A stretch of 64,000 nucleotides of DNA from Moritella sp. Urea-trap-13 (GCF_002836355.1 NZ_PJCA01000039.1:62001-126000); one strand, 5' to 3'; positions 7,130-17,301 are shown, counted from the first letter of the stretch. Made by a program: numbers and translations. The notes: generated by a model from the letters alone, not told the origin.

Positions 7130-9478
7130 CTAAATCATGTTACAAGTCGCACTATCTACCCTCTCGATCATCTCAGAGTTAATTTCATTATGTAATAGCA
7201 ACTCAAACTCTTTAGCTGGTACCGGCTTACTGTAAAAGTAACCTTGCCCATACTCGCAGTTCATTGCAATCAAATAATCAGCATGCCATTTATCTTCAAT
7301 TCCCTCGGCGACGACTTTCAAGTTCAACGCTTTTGCCATCGAAATAATGGCATTTACAAGCTCACGGTCCGAATCATTGGTTTGCATATTTTGTAAAAAT
7401 GCACGATCAATCTTCAACCTATCAAAGGGGAATTTCTGTAGGTAACTAAGTGCAGAATAACCGGTACCGAAATCATCAATGGAGAGTTGGATCCCCATTG
7501 CCTGCAATTTATTCAATAAAATAACGACATCTTCATTATGATTAAGTAATAAATTTTCTGTGACTTCGATATCCAATTTATTAGCGGGTAATCCAGACAC
7601 AATTAAGCCCTTATTAATCTGCTTAAACAGCTGTTCACAATATCTAAATTGCACGCTCGAAAAGTTAATCGAAATATGTAACGGCGTGATTTTTTGCCAC
7701 TCAGCGGCCTGCATACAAGCTTGATTAATCGCCAATTCACCCAATTTGTGTATTGAACCATTTTTTTCAGCCAGCAGAATAAATTCATCTGGAGATACAA
7801 AACCAAATTGTTCATCATGCCAACGCATCAGCGCTTCAGCACCCACGATTTTATTTGAGGATAAATCCATAATGGGTTGATAATAAAGTTCCAGTTCATT
7901 ATTGGCGATCGCTTGGCGTAAACGCCCATCCAAGTCTAACGCCCGCTGTAAATCGGTACTCATCGCCGAATGATAAAAGCTGAATGTATTGCGACCATCC
8001 TGCTTTGAGCGATACATAGCGGTATCAGCACTCGCCAGTAATTGTTGAGCATTATCACCATCTTGAGGATATATAGACATGCCAATACTGCCCGAAATAA
8101 ATAACTCTTGATTATCCAAAATAAAAGGGGTGTCAAAGAGTGATAAAACCATTTTTGCTAAAAATTGCGCTGATTCACCCCCTCTTAATTCCGGTATAAC
8201 CAATAGAAACTCATCTCCGCCTAAGCGCACGAGAATATCAGAGTCCCGTACCGATTCTAATAATCTTTCAGTACTCTGAGTTAAGATCTGATCACCAGCA
8301 AAATGCCCCAAGGTATCATTGATCTGTTTAAAGTTATCGAGATCCATAAACATGACTAATACATTGCTATTGGTTCTTTTCGCTTGCGCTAATTCTTGCT
8401 CTAAGCGCAAATGACCATAACTGCGATTCGGCAGCCCTGTTAATGCGTCATGTGTGGCTTGATGAGCAAGTTTTTGCTCTGAAGTTTTTCTTTTTTCAAT
8501 TTCTTCCGTTAACAGTAAATTTTGCCGAGATAACATGCGCTCCTGCTTATGACTTTCTTGAAATTTAGTTGTTAATACAATATTGGCATTGTTGATGATG
8601 AAAGTATAAAAAAGACCAAAAAAGACTGGCACTGCAAGAAGAGATAAACCAGCAATAAACCACCCAGATGTAAAAATATCTTTTTCATTTACGGGTTCAA
8701 ACCAGCTTCTTAATTGAAACGGCGTATTTTCAATATCAGTCTCGAAATAAATTTTATTCGCGAGCGAATTGCCTCCCTCAATGTCATACTTTCTGGCCAA
8801 AGAATCCCAAATAAAAATATCACCATCCGTCGTGATTAAATCCATTCGACTTTGACTATCTTCATGTTCTTGTGCTGTTAACTGGGCAACAATAACTTGT
8901 TTATTTAAGTCTGCAACCAAGAACGCAACAGGTTTACCGGCATAATATACAAGCTTAACAAGCTGAATATGGGTATCACCAGCATATTGCAACGTACGAA
9001 TAATGAAGCCTTTGTCATTGATCTCTTGAGAGTTAACCATACCCAGCATAGAATCTTTAGTGGTATCTGTATCCGCGATCACTCTGCCATCATAACCAAC
9101 TAAAGAAAAGCGCAGATAGACTGATTGTTGGTTTATTGCAGAATTATCCATTAAGTAATTAAGCTCTCTATTGAGCTTGAATAAACTTGCCCCTAAACCA
9201 TACTTCATTGACATACCCGATGCTAAATTAGCAAAATATGTCATCATCGACTTATCACCCGCAATATTTGTTAATTCATCATTAGTTACATTAAAAAAAT
9301 ACTCTAACGTACTGGTATAATTTTGAACTTTAAGGTTGAGTTCTCGTTGCTGTGATTCTTTTAGCCGTGTCTGCCCAAGATTCGTCACAGCCAAGATTGA
9401 CACTAAGTAAGCAGCGAGTAATACCGCTGCAATCATAATTAAACGAGTACTCGATAATTTTTGATTCAGTTGCATCAT
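7130..9478 (-). CDS. Membrane-bound GGDEF-EAL cyclic-di-GMP enzyme with periplasmic sensor domain
   Basis: A 782-residue inner-membrane protein. TM1 spans about residues 12-32, a periplasmic Cache-like domain about 35-268, TM2 about 270-295, then GGDEF (motif at 420-424, with product-inhibition site R411-x-x-D414) and EAL (E548-A-L, with DDFGTG at 668-673). Both catalytic domains keep their signature residues, so synthesis and hydrolysis of cyclic-di-GMP are both possible. Its start overlaps the stop of the upstream binding-protein gene by 4 bases (ATGA), indicating translational coupling. That arrangement suggests the binding protein delivers the signal sensed by the periplasmic domain, an inference. 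Confidence 0.93.
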   Translation of the reverse strand: MMQLNQKLSSTRLIMIAAVLLAAYLVSILAVTNLGQTRLKESQQRELNLKVQNYTSTLEYFFNVTNDELTNIAGDKSMMTYFANLASGMSMKYGLGASLFKLNRELNYLMDNSAINQQSVYLRFSLVGYDGRVIADTDTTKDSMLGMVNSQEINDKGFIIRTLQYAGDTHIQLVKLVYYAGKPVAFLVADLNKQVIVAQLTAQEHEDSQSRMDLITTDGDIFIWDSLARKYDIEGGNSLANKIYFETDIENTPFQLRSWFEPVNEKDIFTSGWFIAGLSLLAVPVFFGLFYTFIINNANIVLTTKFQESHKQERMLSRQNLLLTEEIEKRKTSEQKLAHQATHDALTGLPNRSYGHLRLEQELAQAKRTNSNVLVMFMDLDNFKQINDTLGHFAGDQILTQSTERLLESVRDSDILVRLGGDEFLLVIPELRGGESAQFLAKMVLSLFDTPFILDNQELFISGSIGMSIYPQDGDNAQQLLASADTAMYRSKQDGRNTFSFYHSAMSTDLQRALDLDGRLRQAIANNELELYYQPIMDLSSNKIVGAEALMRWHDEQFGFVSPDEFILLAEKNGSIHKLGELAINQACMQAAEWQKITPLHISINFSSVQFRYCEQLFKQINKGLIVSGLPANKLDIEVTENLLLNHNEDVVILLNKLQAMGIQLSIDDFGTGYSALSYLQKFPFDRLKIDRAFLQNMQTNDSDRELVNAIISMAKALNLKVVAEGIEDKWHADYLIAMNCEYGQGYFYSKPVPAKEFELLLHNEINSEMIERVDSATCNMI

Positions 9479-10416
9479 ATTTCCGATTTATTGCTGAGAT
9501 TAAAATAATCGCGATAAAAATAAGACACCGATGGGTAATGCTTTTCCACTAATATCAGATAAGAACCATCATTTTTTATATCATCTAAATATTGATTAAA
9601 TGCTTTACGTAACTCAGGAGAATCTTTTCTAAATACCGCGCCCATTCTTTGTTCTTGAGATATTGGCCCAATCACCTTTATCTCACCCGGCCACTTTTCA
9701 AGTGCAATCAAACTATCAGCAACATCAAGCAGAGTGCTTTCAGCATCTTTGTTCAATATCGCAGGAACCATTTCACTTAACTGCAGATCTCGATTTGGTA
9801 AGATAACATTTGCGCCTGTTTTATAAAGATCATACAAATTTGGGTCGAGGCAAGAATGTTCCATCGCCAGTACATCTTTACCTTTGATCAGTCGCTTCAC
9901 GTTAACAATATCTTTGTCGATAGAGCTTGAGGGGTTAATCGGTTGTAAATCAGAATCAGAACGCGCGATCAGCCAGACTGCGGAGGGAAAATAATGGTTT
10001 GAGAAATCGGCGAGTTGTGTTCGCCAGTCAAAAATAGTAACGCCATTTGCAATGATATCGCCTTCTATTGCACATTTATTACCAAATATAGTTTTATTGT
10101 TTTTGAACTGAGCATGTTGACCCGTTAGTTTACCTATCGCGTTACTCCATTTCGCAGGTACAAATTGATATTCAACACCTAATGATTCTGCAAAACCCTT
10201 AACTAATTCAACATCCAAGCCGCTCAAAGATTGAAAATCATCTTTGTGAATATAAGAGACAAAATTTGCGTAAGGCACACCAATATGACGTAACACACCT
10301 TGTTTTTTTATATCTTCTAAATCCATTGCCAAAATACTTTGACTAAAAAACATGGCTGAACACACAAAGAAAATATTATTTATTGTTTGTTTAAATCTTG
10401 TAACTCGCATCGACAC
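9475..10416 (-). CDS. Periplasmic solute-binding protein, family 3 type
   Basis: A 313-residue protein with an N-terminal signal peptide (hydrophobic IIFFVCSAMFFSQSILA, cleavage near residue 30) and the overall pattern of amino-acid-type extracellular solute-binding family 3 proteins (GVPYANFVS, GLDVELVKGFAESLG near the N-terminus; RMGAVFRKDSPELRKAFNQ near the C-terminus). No ABC permease or ATPase follows; instead the gene overlaps a GGDEF-EAL gene by 4 bases. It therefore probably serves as a signal-binding partner of that receptor rather than as a transporter component. Ligand unknown. Confidence 0.85.
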   Translation of the reverse strand: MSMRVTRFKQTINNIFFVCSAMFFSQSILAMDLEDIKKQGVLRHIGVPYANFVSYIHKDDFQSLSGLDVELVKGFAESLGVEYQFVPAKWSNAIGKLTGQHAQFKNNKTIFGNKCAIEGDIIANGVTIFDWRTQLADFSNHYFPSAVWLIARSDSDLQPINPSSSIDKDIVNVKRLIKGKDVLAMEHSCLDPNLYDLYKTGANVILPNRDLQLSEMVPAILNKDAESTLLDVADSLIALEKWPGEIKVIGPISQEQRMGAVFRKDSPELRKAFNQYLDDIKNDGSYLILVEKHYPSVSYFYRDYFNLSNKSEI

Positions 10417-10446
10417 ACTCTATATAATTAGACCGCATTTTAAATC

Positions 10447-10467
10447 GCGCCCAGTGCTGCTGGGCGC
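10447..10467 (-). terminator. Hairpin after the aminotransferase-like gene
   Basis: A perfect 8-bp stem (GCGCCCAG / CTGGGCGC) with a 5-base loop sits just past the stop of the aminotransferase-like gene on the minus strand and is followed by an A/T-rich tail with only short T runs. It may be a weak or Rho-assisted terminator. Confidence 0.55.
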
Positions 10468-10474
10468 TCAGGTA

Positions 10475-11875
10475 TTAAGCCATTCGTTTGTACAACTTCT
10501 TAATCGCGTCAACTAAACCTTGCACATCTTTTTCATCATGGAAAAGGTGTGTAGATATTCTCAATGCGTAAGTATTAGCGGTATCTTCTTTATACAATTT
10601 AAAATTGGTTGTGCGAATAATATAACCATACTGGTTGCGCAGTCGATCCCGGAACTCAGTCAGCAGTTCACTGTCTTCCAGCTCAAACGGATTGAATGTC
10701 GTTAGCGCACTGGCAAGATCATCCACATTAGGAGAAAATATATAGGCATCAGGCAGCGCTTCAGCCAATAATGACTTACACAGCGCGCCCAGTTTTAATA
10801 CCCTTTTTTCAATACGCGCTCGACCAATGTCATCCCACATTTTACAACTATCAACCAAAGCTTGCTTCGCAGGATAGTTATCATTACCTATGTATTGCAT
10901 TTGCTCACAAAGATAATCCGCATGTGATAATGACGAATTAATAAGCCAGAGTGGATTAACGCGATCACTCCAATATTCATTTAAGCGCGTGGCATTATCA
11001 CGTACATAGAGAATACCTGTCGCACCGGGACCACATTGCCATTTATGCCCTGAACCAGCATAAAAGTCACAATCCATATCGTGAAAATCTAAATCAAGCA
11101 TACCAACCGAATGAGCGCCATCAACCAATGTCGGTATTGCATATTGTTTGGCTAATTCACAAATACGTTTCGCGGGAAGTTTTGTACCCGTTTTATAAGT
11201 AATATGCGAAAAAGTAATGAGACGAACGTTAGGATTTTCATTCAACGCAGTACGGAATGCTGCAATATAATCATCGGCAGTCACATCTTCAATACCAGTG
11301 TAAACAGGCAGCTGCACTTCAACAATTTTCACACCGAAACGCTGTTTAGCGACATTCATTGCTGTTGTCGCTGCCATATGTTCATGGTGCGTGGTAAGAA
11401 TAACGTCGCCTTCTTCGAAATGAAGACCATTGATGATAGAGCATATTCCATCGGTAGTATTACGGCTGAGTACCATCTCGTGTGGCAGAGCACCAAAACC
11501 TGGTGCCACATCGGCAATCATTTCTGACATATAAGGCCAAGAACCAAATCGTTCATCCATGTCCCATGGGTATTTAGCAATCGCTTTATTATTGTCTGTA
11601 AAGCCTGCTAACACATGTTTTGGCATTGAGCCCGTTGTACCAACATTCATGTATGTTGTACGTTTATCTAATACAAATTGTTTCTGAACCTTATTCCAAA
11701 ATTTTCTGTTATGGCTATGGTGTGAAGAAGGCAGCCAATCGGGATCTAATTCTGAAGCATTTACAGTATTGGCAAGCACTGAGCTGCTAAGTCCTGCAAC
11801 CGCGACAGTCGCAGCGGTATTTTTAAGAAATTTACGACGATTAAGACTTTTCAGCCCTGTATCTATACTGTTCAT
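10475..11875 (-). CDS. Tat-exported class V aminotransferase-like PLP protein
   Basis: A 466-residue protein of the class V aminotransferase family (isopenicillin N epimerase / cysteine desulfurase-like). The N-terminus has a twin-arginine signal (NRRKFLKNTAATVAVAGLSS), implying folded export to the periplasm with cofactor bound. PLP-site features are visible: TLVDGAHSVG (Asp contacting the pyridine ring) and SGHKWQCGPGATG (Lys forming the Schiff base). Reaction and substrate are not deducible. It lies upstream of the binding-protein/GGDEF-EAL pair on the same strand, but a hairpin separates them, so co-transcription is uncertain. The long upstream gap presumably holds its promoter. Confidence 0.85.
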   Translation of the reverse strand: MNSIDTGLKSLNRRKFLKNTAATVAVAGLSSSVLANTVNASELDPDWLPSSHHSHNRKFWNKVQKQFVLDKRTTYMNVGTTGSMPKHVLAGFTDNNKAIAKYPWDMDERFGSWPYMSEMIADVAPGFGALPHEMVLSRNTTDGICSIINGLHFEEGDVILTTHHEHMAATTAMNVAKQRFGVKIVEVQLPVYTGIEDVTADDYIAAFRTALNENPNVRLITFSHITYKTGTKLPAKRICELAKQYAIPTLVDGAHSVGMLDLDFHDMDCDFYAGSGHKWQCGPGATGILYVRDNATRLNEYWSDRVNPLWLINSSLSHADYLCEQMQYIGNDNYPAKQALVDSCKMWDDIGRARIEKRVLKLGALCKSLLAEALPDAYIFSPNVDDLASALTTFNPFELEDSELLTEFRDRLRNQYGYIIRTTNFKLYKEDTANTYALRISTHLFHDEKDVQGLVDAIKKLYKRMA

Positions 11876-12510
11876 CCACTTAATTCCTTGTTAAAACGCA
11901 AATATAGGCGTAGTAATAATGTCAATGACAAACATTATCAATAAAAATCTTAGTTATACTATTGTAAAATATAAATATATTAAATCATCGAGGTTAATAT
12001 GATGATTGTTTAATAGTAAGCGGTTGATAATCCGTCATTAATCATGGAAATAGGCTAATTTTCACTCCCACGTTAATAACTTGGCAAAATGTTGATCTAT
12101 AAGGAGATTAAACCATAGCGGTACAGCCTTGAGGGGAGAAGTTAAGGACAGGTAAATGCATCTTATGTTATAAGAAATTCCAAAAAAGCGATCGACAGAA
12201 GCGAGTTATATAGGGAATAAGGTGAATTTATTGAGGCATTATTTACCCTTGTTACAATAAAGAATACTATACCTAATTTGGCCTATACATTACGTCGCAG
12301 TACTATTTTATAGTGATATCACTAAGGTTTATATAATATCGCATTTGACATATTGTTCGTTGTCAATGTAGGTTATGAATACTGTCTTTTTCACCATTTT
12401 CATTACATAAATAATGACTCTGGTTTTCAGTAACAGACTTGACGGGCATATCCCAACGAGAGTGGTTCTCCTTTAATTTATCTCGCGAGTTAATTATTAA
12501 CAGGTGTTTA
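11876..12510. other. 635-bp divergent intergenic region
   Basis: The gap separates two divergently transcribed genes. It is AT-rich with no supported small gene. Bases about 12208-12245 weakly resemble the repeat found near the tRNA-Leu island (around 23880 and 27425), but the match is too poor to call. Confidence 0.45.
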
Positions 12511-15330
12511 ATGCTATTGAACTTATCTTTGATAAGACTGTTATTTCCCCGTAATAAGCCCTTACCCTTGTGGCAACGACTCTGCCACAGATGCAGACAA
12601 CTCCGGCTTCCACTATTACTCTGTTTAAGCCTCTCTCCTGGGGTAAGCAATGCGCTTGAAAATATAACCCTACAACTAAAATATTTACATCAATTTCAGT
12701 TCGCTGGTTATTATGCCGCATTGGAAAAAGGCTATTATCAGGATGCTGGACTTGATGTTGCTATCATCGAAGGAATTGACGGCAGCGAACCTGAACTAAA
12801 CGTACTCTCAGGTAAAGCCCAATACGGTATTGGCAGCAGTAGCTTGATGCTATCTCACAGTGCAGGAAAACCACTTGTTGTACTTGGCGTCATACTCCAA
12901 CACTCACCATACATATTATTGGTACCGTTACAGGGTGCGACACAAGGTATCCATCAAATAGTAGGTAAACGCGTAATGATCGCAGCACAAGCTGACGAAC
13001 TTGTCGCTTACCTTCATAAAGAAGCTATTCCTCTAGAAAGCCTACAGCAATTACCACACAGCTTCGATCCAGAAGATCTGATCCAAGGTCGAGTCGATGT
13101 ATTTTCAGCTTACGCCACCAATGAGCCAGATTATCTTGATCGCGCAGGATTCCGTTATCAAACCTATAGTCCACGCTCTGCTGGTATCGATTTTTATGGT
13201 GATAACCTGTTTACCAGTGAGCTGGAGATTGAAGAACACCCCGAACGAGTTGAAGCCTTTCGCCAAGCAAGTATCAAAGGCTGGAAATATGCATTACAAC
13301 ACCCTGAAGAAATTGTAGACCTTATCTTAGCCAAGTATTCACAACGTAATTCGCGTGCACATTTATTATATGAAGCGCGACAAATAAAACCATTGATAGA
13401 GTCAGTGTTGGTAGAAGTCGGTTATATGAATCCAGGGCGCTGGCAGCATATTGCCAATACCTATGCAAAGCTTGGCATGCTACCGCCAAATTATCCCTTT
13501 AAGAATTTCCTCTATGAACCTCGATCCCCCACCAATATGTTCTGGTGGTATGTAGCCCTATTCTCACTAATCGTAGTAATACTGACTATTAGCACTGCCC
13601 ATTTCATCAGTCGGGTGAAGGAACGTAAACTTTCCCGAGAGCAGATGGAATTTAAAAATACCCTATTACACACTCAACAAGAAGCGTCTATCGATGGTCT
13701 ATTGGCGGTCAATAGTGACGGTCGAATAATCTCAATTAACCAACGTTTTACAGATCTTTGGCAATTAACCCCAGAGGCTGCAGCACTTAAAACCGAAGCG
13801 GAACTACTAACTAAAGTCCTAGACAAAGTAAGTGAACCAGACGTATTTACACAACGAATTAACAAAATTAATCAGCAGCATCTCTTAGTTAACGCCGATG
13901 AAATCACTTTCAAAGATGGCCGTGTTTTTGAGCGTTACTCAGCACCCATGATCGCAGATGATGGCCAATATTTCGGTCGATTATGGAGTTTCCGTGATAT
14001 CACTGAGCGTAAAGAAGCGGATGAATTAATCTGGAAACAGGCCAATTTAGACTTCTTAACGGGATTACCTAACCGCTATATGTTGCATGATAGCCTCAGC
14101 AGTGAACTAAACAAAGCCGAACGAACTGGAAAAAGCGTCGCCATATTATTCCTCGATCTCGACCATTTCAAAGAAATTAACGATACCCTGGGTCATGATG
14201 TCGGGGATAAATTGATCCAAGATACTGCCAAACGGCTACGTCGATGCGTTCGAGAAACAGATACTATTGCACGTTTAGGCGGTGACGAATTTACCGTTAT
14301 TTTAGGGGGATTGGATGAATTTCACCTTGTAGAACGGATCACTAACAAGATCCTTAATCATATATCGCAACCATTTCAATGTGGTGATGAAATGGTGCAT
14401 ATTTCATCGAGCATTGGCATTACCATCTACCCTGAAGACGGCATTGCTGTCGATACCTTATTAAAAAATGCAGACCAGGCGATGTATGCAGCCAAAGAAC
14501 AGGGCCGTAACCGCTTTCAGTACTTCACCTCAGCGATGCAAGAAAACGCCATTGCACGTCGATATATGACCAACGACCTGCGCAAAGCCTTAGCAAAAGA
14601 TCAATTCATCCTCTTTTATCAGCCTATTATTGAGCTTGCGACAGGTAATATTGTTAAAGCTGAAGCCTTGATCCGATGGCAACACCCAGAACGAGGTTTG
14701 GTCAGCCCACTTGATTTCATTGCTATCGCAGAAGAGACTGGCATGATCAATGACATTGGTGATTGGGTATTCCAACAAGCGGTAAACCAATTGAGTCTTT
14801 GGCGTCAAAACCATTACAGCTCCTTTCAGATGAGCATTAACGTTTCACCGGTACAATTTTGTGCCAACAGTGACCTGCATGAGTGGTTTGAGTGTTTAAA
14901 CAATCTGAACTTACCAGGTGATGCCCTGATTGTTGAGATCACTGAAGGATTACTGATGGAAGCAAACCACCTAGTGACAGACAAGTTACTGGCCTTACGT
15001 GATGCTGGGATCAATGTCGCATTAGATGATTTTGGTACAGGTTATTCATCACTTTCCTATCTCAAGCGTTTTGACATAGATTATTTAAAAATAGATCAAT
15101 CCTTCGTCCGCAATCTAAAACCACTATCAGAGGATCTTATATTGTGTGAAGCGATTATAGTGATGGCGCATAAGCTCGGTATCAAGGTCATTGCCGAAGG
15201 CGTCGAAACCCAAGAACAACAACAATTGTTGGTTGGTGCAGGCTGCGATTGCGCGCAAGGGTTTCTGTATTCTAAAGCCGTTCCGGCCACTGAATTTGAG
15301 TTGCTATTAGCGGTCGAAAAATACGCTTAA
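12511..15330 (+). CDS. NMT1/THI5-type binding domain fused to PAS-GGDEF-EAL
   Basis: The ATG at 12511 is chosen over an upstream in-frame ATG (12439) because AACAGGTG precedes it at good spacing; it gives 939 residues. Order: basic N-terminus and signal anchor (about 30-48), periplasmic NMT1/THI5-like solute-binding domain (about 50-335; LKYLHQFQFAGYYAALEKGYY), TM about 343-365, PAS about 385-495, GGDEF (590-594, RETD I-site at 581-584), EAL (718-720; DDFGTG later). All signature residues are present, so it could make and break cyclic-di-GMP. The binding fold usually carries pyrimidine, nitrate or sulfonate-type ligands; here it is built into the receptor. A CZB chemoreceptor gene lies convergently 6 bases away. 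Confidence 0.93.
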   Translation: MLLNLSLIRLLFPRNKPLPLWQRLCHRCRQLRLPLLLCLSLSPGVSNALENITLQLKYLHQFQFAGYYAALEKGYYQDAGLDVAIIEGIDGSEPELNVLSGKAQYGIGSSSLMLSHSAGKPLVVLGVILQHSPYILLVPLQGATQGIHQIVGKRVMIAAQADELVAYLHKEAIPLESLQQLPHSFDPEDLIQGRVDVFSAYATNEPDYLDRAGFRYQTYSPRSAGIDFYGDNLFTSELEIEEHPERVEAFRQASIKGWKYALQHPEEIVDLILAKYSQRNSRAHLLYEARQIKPLIESVLVEVGYMNPGRWQHIANTYAKLGMLPPNYPFKNFLYEPRSPTNMFWWYVALFSLIVVILTISTAHFISRVKERKLSREQMEFKNTLLHTQQEASIDGLLAVNSDGRIISINQRFTDLWQLTPEAAALKTEAELLTKVLDKVSEPDVFTQRINKINQQHLLVNADEITFKDGRVFERYSAPMIADDGQYFGRLWSFRDITERKEADELIWKQANLDFLTGLPNRYMLHDSLSSELNKAERTGKSVAILFLDLDHFKEINDTLGHDVGDKLIQDTAKRLRRCVRETDTIARLGGDEFTVILGGLDEFHLVERITNKILNHISQPFQCGDEMVHISSSIGITIYPEDGIAVDTLLKNADQAMYAAKEQGRNRFQYFTSAMQENAIARRYMTNDLRKALAKDQFILFYQPIIELATGNIVKAEALIRWQHPERGLVSPLDFIAIAEETGMINDIGDWVFQQAVNQLSLWRQNHYSSFQMSINVSPVQFCANSDLHEWFECLNNLNLPGDALIVEITEGLLMEANHLVTDKLLALRDAGINVALDDFGTGYSSLSYLKRFDIDYLKIDQSFVRNLKPLSEDLILCEAIIVMAHKLGIKVIAEGVETQEQQQLLVGAGCDCAQGFLYSKAVPATEFELLLAVEKYA

Positions 15331-15336
15331 TGTACG

Positions 15337-16419
15337 TTATCGTGATAGCTCATCAAGATTTTTCATCACCTTTTTACTCGCCTCTTCCATAGCAAATAAA
15401 TGTTCAATTGCGCGTTTTTTTTCTCCGTTAAATATTAGAACTAAAGCCTCAACACCGTTTCTGTGTACTTCTCGATGTGGTTCATCTAATTTTTTAAACG
15501 CTGATGTATTACCATAATGTTCAGATCCAACACCTTGATACCATTTACCTAAACGGCACATAGTATGGTCAGTAAAATCATCAATTGACTTGTTACTAAC
15601 ACCTGATGCTACGGCATAAATCTCACCCTTCCAAACAATATGATCTAATTTTACAGTCTGAATAAAAGTACGTAATGAGGCATTGTTAATTGTTTGATTC
15701 ATTGACGTGCAGTGGCTAACAATCGAGGTGTAATCATCATTTAATTTCTCGACACCACCTGATAATTGGCTATTACTATTTTGGATATCATTTACTGACC
15801 CGACGGTCTCAGATGTCGATGCGATAATACCATTCACTAATTCCGCCACCTCGTTTGCAGATGAATTAGTATTGTTTGCCAACGCTCTAACTTCATCCGC
15901 TACAACACTAAATCCTCTTCCAGCATCGCCAGCGCGCGCAGCTTCTATCGCAGCATTCAGCGCAAGTAAATTAGTCTGATCGGAAATTTTTGAAATCGTC
16001 GAAACAAAAGTACTTATACTTGCGGCCATTTGTGACAACCCGGAAATATTATCCGTCATCCCACCCATCTTATGGGTTAAACCTTGCATTTCAGATACTA
16101 TATGTTTTAAAGAATGACTTGAAACATCCAATAACTCTTTGATGCTATCACTCGATTGGCTTTCTAATTCAATGGCTTGATACGAAGATAATACGGTTTC
16201 CCTAACCCCTTCAACATGATTGATACACTCAATAGTACATTGCAGCAGCATATGCTTAAATTCTACATCTGGATTATTCAATGTATTATCCAACTGCTCA
16301 GATAGCGCTTGGTTTTTTAACTCCAAATTTCTATTTTGCAATTTTAAATCATTAACTTGATCCTGCAAATCTGTATTTTTTTGAAACAGAAAACTATATT
16401 TTGATTGTAGAACAAACAT
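15337..16419 (-). CDS. Soluble chemoreceptor with C-terminal CZB zinc-binding domain
   Basis: A 360-residue methyl-accepting-type signalling protein without transmembrane segments. An N-terminal coiled coil (about 10-50) is followed by a compact signalling domain with the conserved hairpin tip ([26 protein letters not shown], about residues 145-170) and a C-terminal CZB domain. Zinc ligands of CZB are visible: H260 (DHIVWKG), C288 (MCRLGKWY), H315 and H319 (EPHREVH). In known CZB proteins this site senses zinc or oxidants such as HOCl. It would act in the cytoplasm on a CheA/CheW array. It may instead link to the neighbouring cyclic-di-GMP receptor; that is speculation. Confidence 0.9.
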   Translation of the reverse strand: MFVLQSKYSFLFQKNTDLQDQVNDLKLQNRNLELKNQALSEQLDNTLNNPDVEFKHMLLQCTIECINHVEGVRETVLSSYQAIELESQSSDSIKELLDVSSHSLKHIVSEMQGLTHKMGGMTDNISGLSQMAASISTFVSTISKISDQTNLLALNAAIEAARAGDAGRGFSVVADEVRALANNTNSSANEVAELVNGIIASTSETVGSVNDIQNSNSQLSGGVEKLNDDYTSIVSHCTSMNQTINNASLRTFIQTVKLDHIVWKGEIYAVASGVSNKSIDDFTDHTMCRLGKWYQGVGSEHYGNTSAFKKLDEPHREVHRNGVEALVLIFNGEKKRAIEHLFAMEEASKKVMKNLDELSR

Positions 16420-16587
16420 CCGAACCTCATAAAATATATCGTAAAACCATAAAGATAGCCTTTATTATATATAGCCTTAGAGTTAAGGGAATAATTTAAT
16501 ACCAATAAGTGGGTATTAACCATAATATTGTTACGCCATCATAATTTAGCTAATATGATTTAAGTTTATTCTCTTTAAGCATTAGCG

Positions 16588-17181
16588 ATGACGTCATCAA
16601 TGAATCTGGAATTATTTTCTCGAGAACCACAGCAACAGATCTTACCTTATGATGGTGAAGCTTGGCTCTATCCCAATTTCTTTACCGAACTTGATTTGGC
16701 TGAACTTAATTCAAGCATTCAATGGCAAACACAGCAACTCTTTATGTATGGTCAATGGGTGGTACCAAAACGATTAGTGTGTCTATATACCAATGAAAAA
16801 CACAGTGATAACAGCATGACCCATCCAATCTTAGATTGGCCGAAGTCACTGTTGCAGCTAGCAGATAAAATAACCGCAGTACATCGAGAAAAATTTAATG
16901 CGGTGTTATGTAATCTGTACCGTGATGGCAGTGATTATGTTGGTTGGCATAGTGATGATGAAAATAACATGGATCAGAGTTGTATCGCGTCCGTGAGTAT
17001 TGGTGCTACACGTAGTTTCAAATTTCGCCATAAAACAACTAAAGAGCAAGTTGCTGTTGAACTAGAACAAGGCGATCTACTGCTAATGCGCTATTGCCAA
17101 CAGCATTGGCATCACGCATTACCAAAGAGACTTAAAGTTGATACTCCCCGTATTAATTTAACGTTTAGGCGTATTATTTAA
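16588..17181 (+). CDS. AlkB-like Fe(II)/2-oxoglutarate DNA repair dioxygenase
   Basis: A 197-residue protein resembling the ALKBH2/3-like bacterial branch of AlkB proteins, which oxidatively remove alkyl groups from bases. The metal triad reads H-x-D (YVGWHSDDE) and a later H (QQHWHHALP), with 2-oxoglutarate-binding Arg residues in RINLTFRRII at the C-terminus and NLYRDGSDY preceding the triad. ATG at 16588 is used; a second Met four codons on is possible. It is a lone gene, divergent from the chemoreceptor, with no ada gene nearby. Confidence 0.92.
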   Translation: MTSSMNLELFSREPQQQILPYDGEAWLYPNFFTELDLAELNSSIQWQTQQLFMYGQWVVPKRLVCLYTNEKHSDNSMTHPILDWPKSLLQLADKITAVHREKFNAVLCNLYRDGSDYVGWHSDDENNMDQSCIASVSIGATRSFKFRHKTTKEQVAVELEQGDLLLMRYCQQHWHHALPKRLKVDTPRINLTFRRII

Positions 17182-17301
17182 GTGTTATAATGCTTGCTAC
17201 ACTTTGCTATCTAAATATAAAAAATATCAAAGTGTGATAACTTTGTGATAACTATCTCCTATATTTTATATCATCAATATTTTATATAAATAGGAATAGA
17301 T

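Noticed and set aside
12208-12245. Possible extra copy of the island repeat near 12.2 kb
   Set aside because: Similarity to 23880-23915 is partial and AT-rich; there is no tRNA fragment or terminator beside it, so chance is likely.
12363-12721. Minus-strand frames over the start of the receptor gene
   Set aside because: They lie opposite a strongly supported coding region and have no recognisable family.
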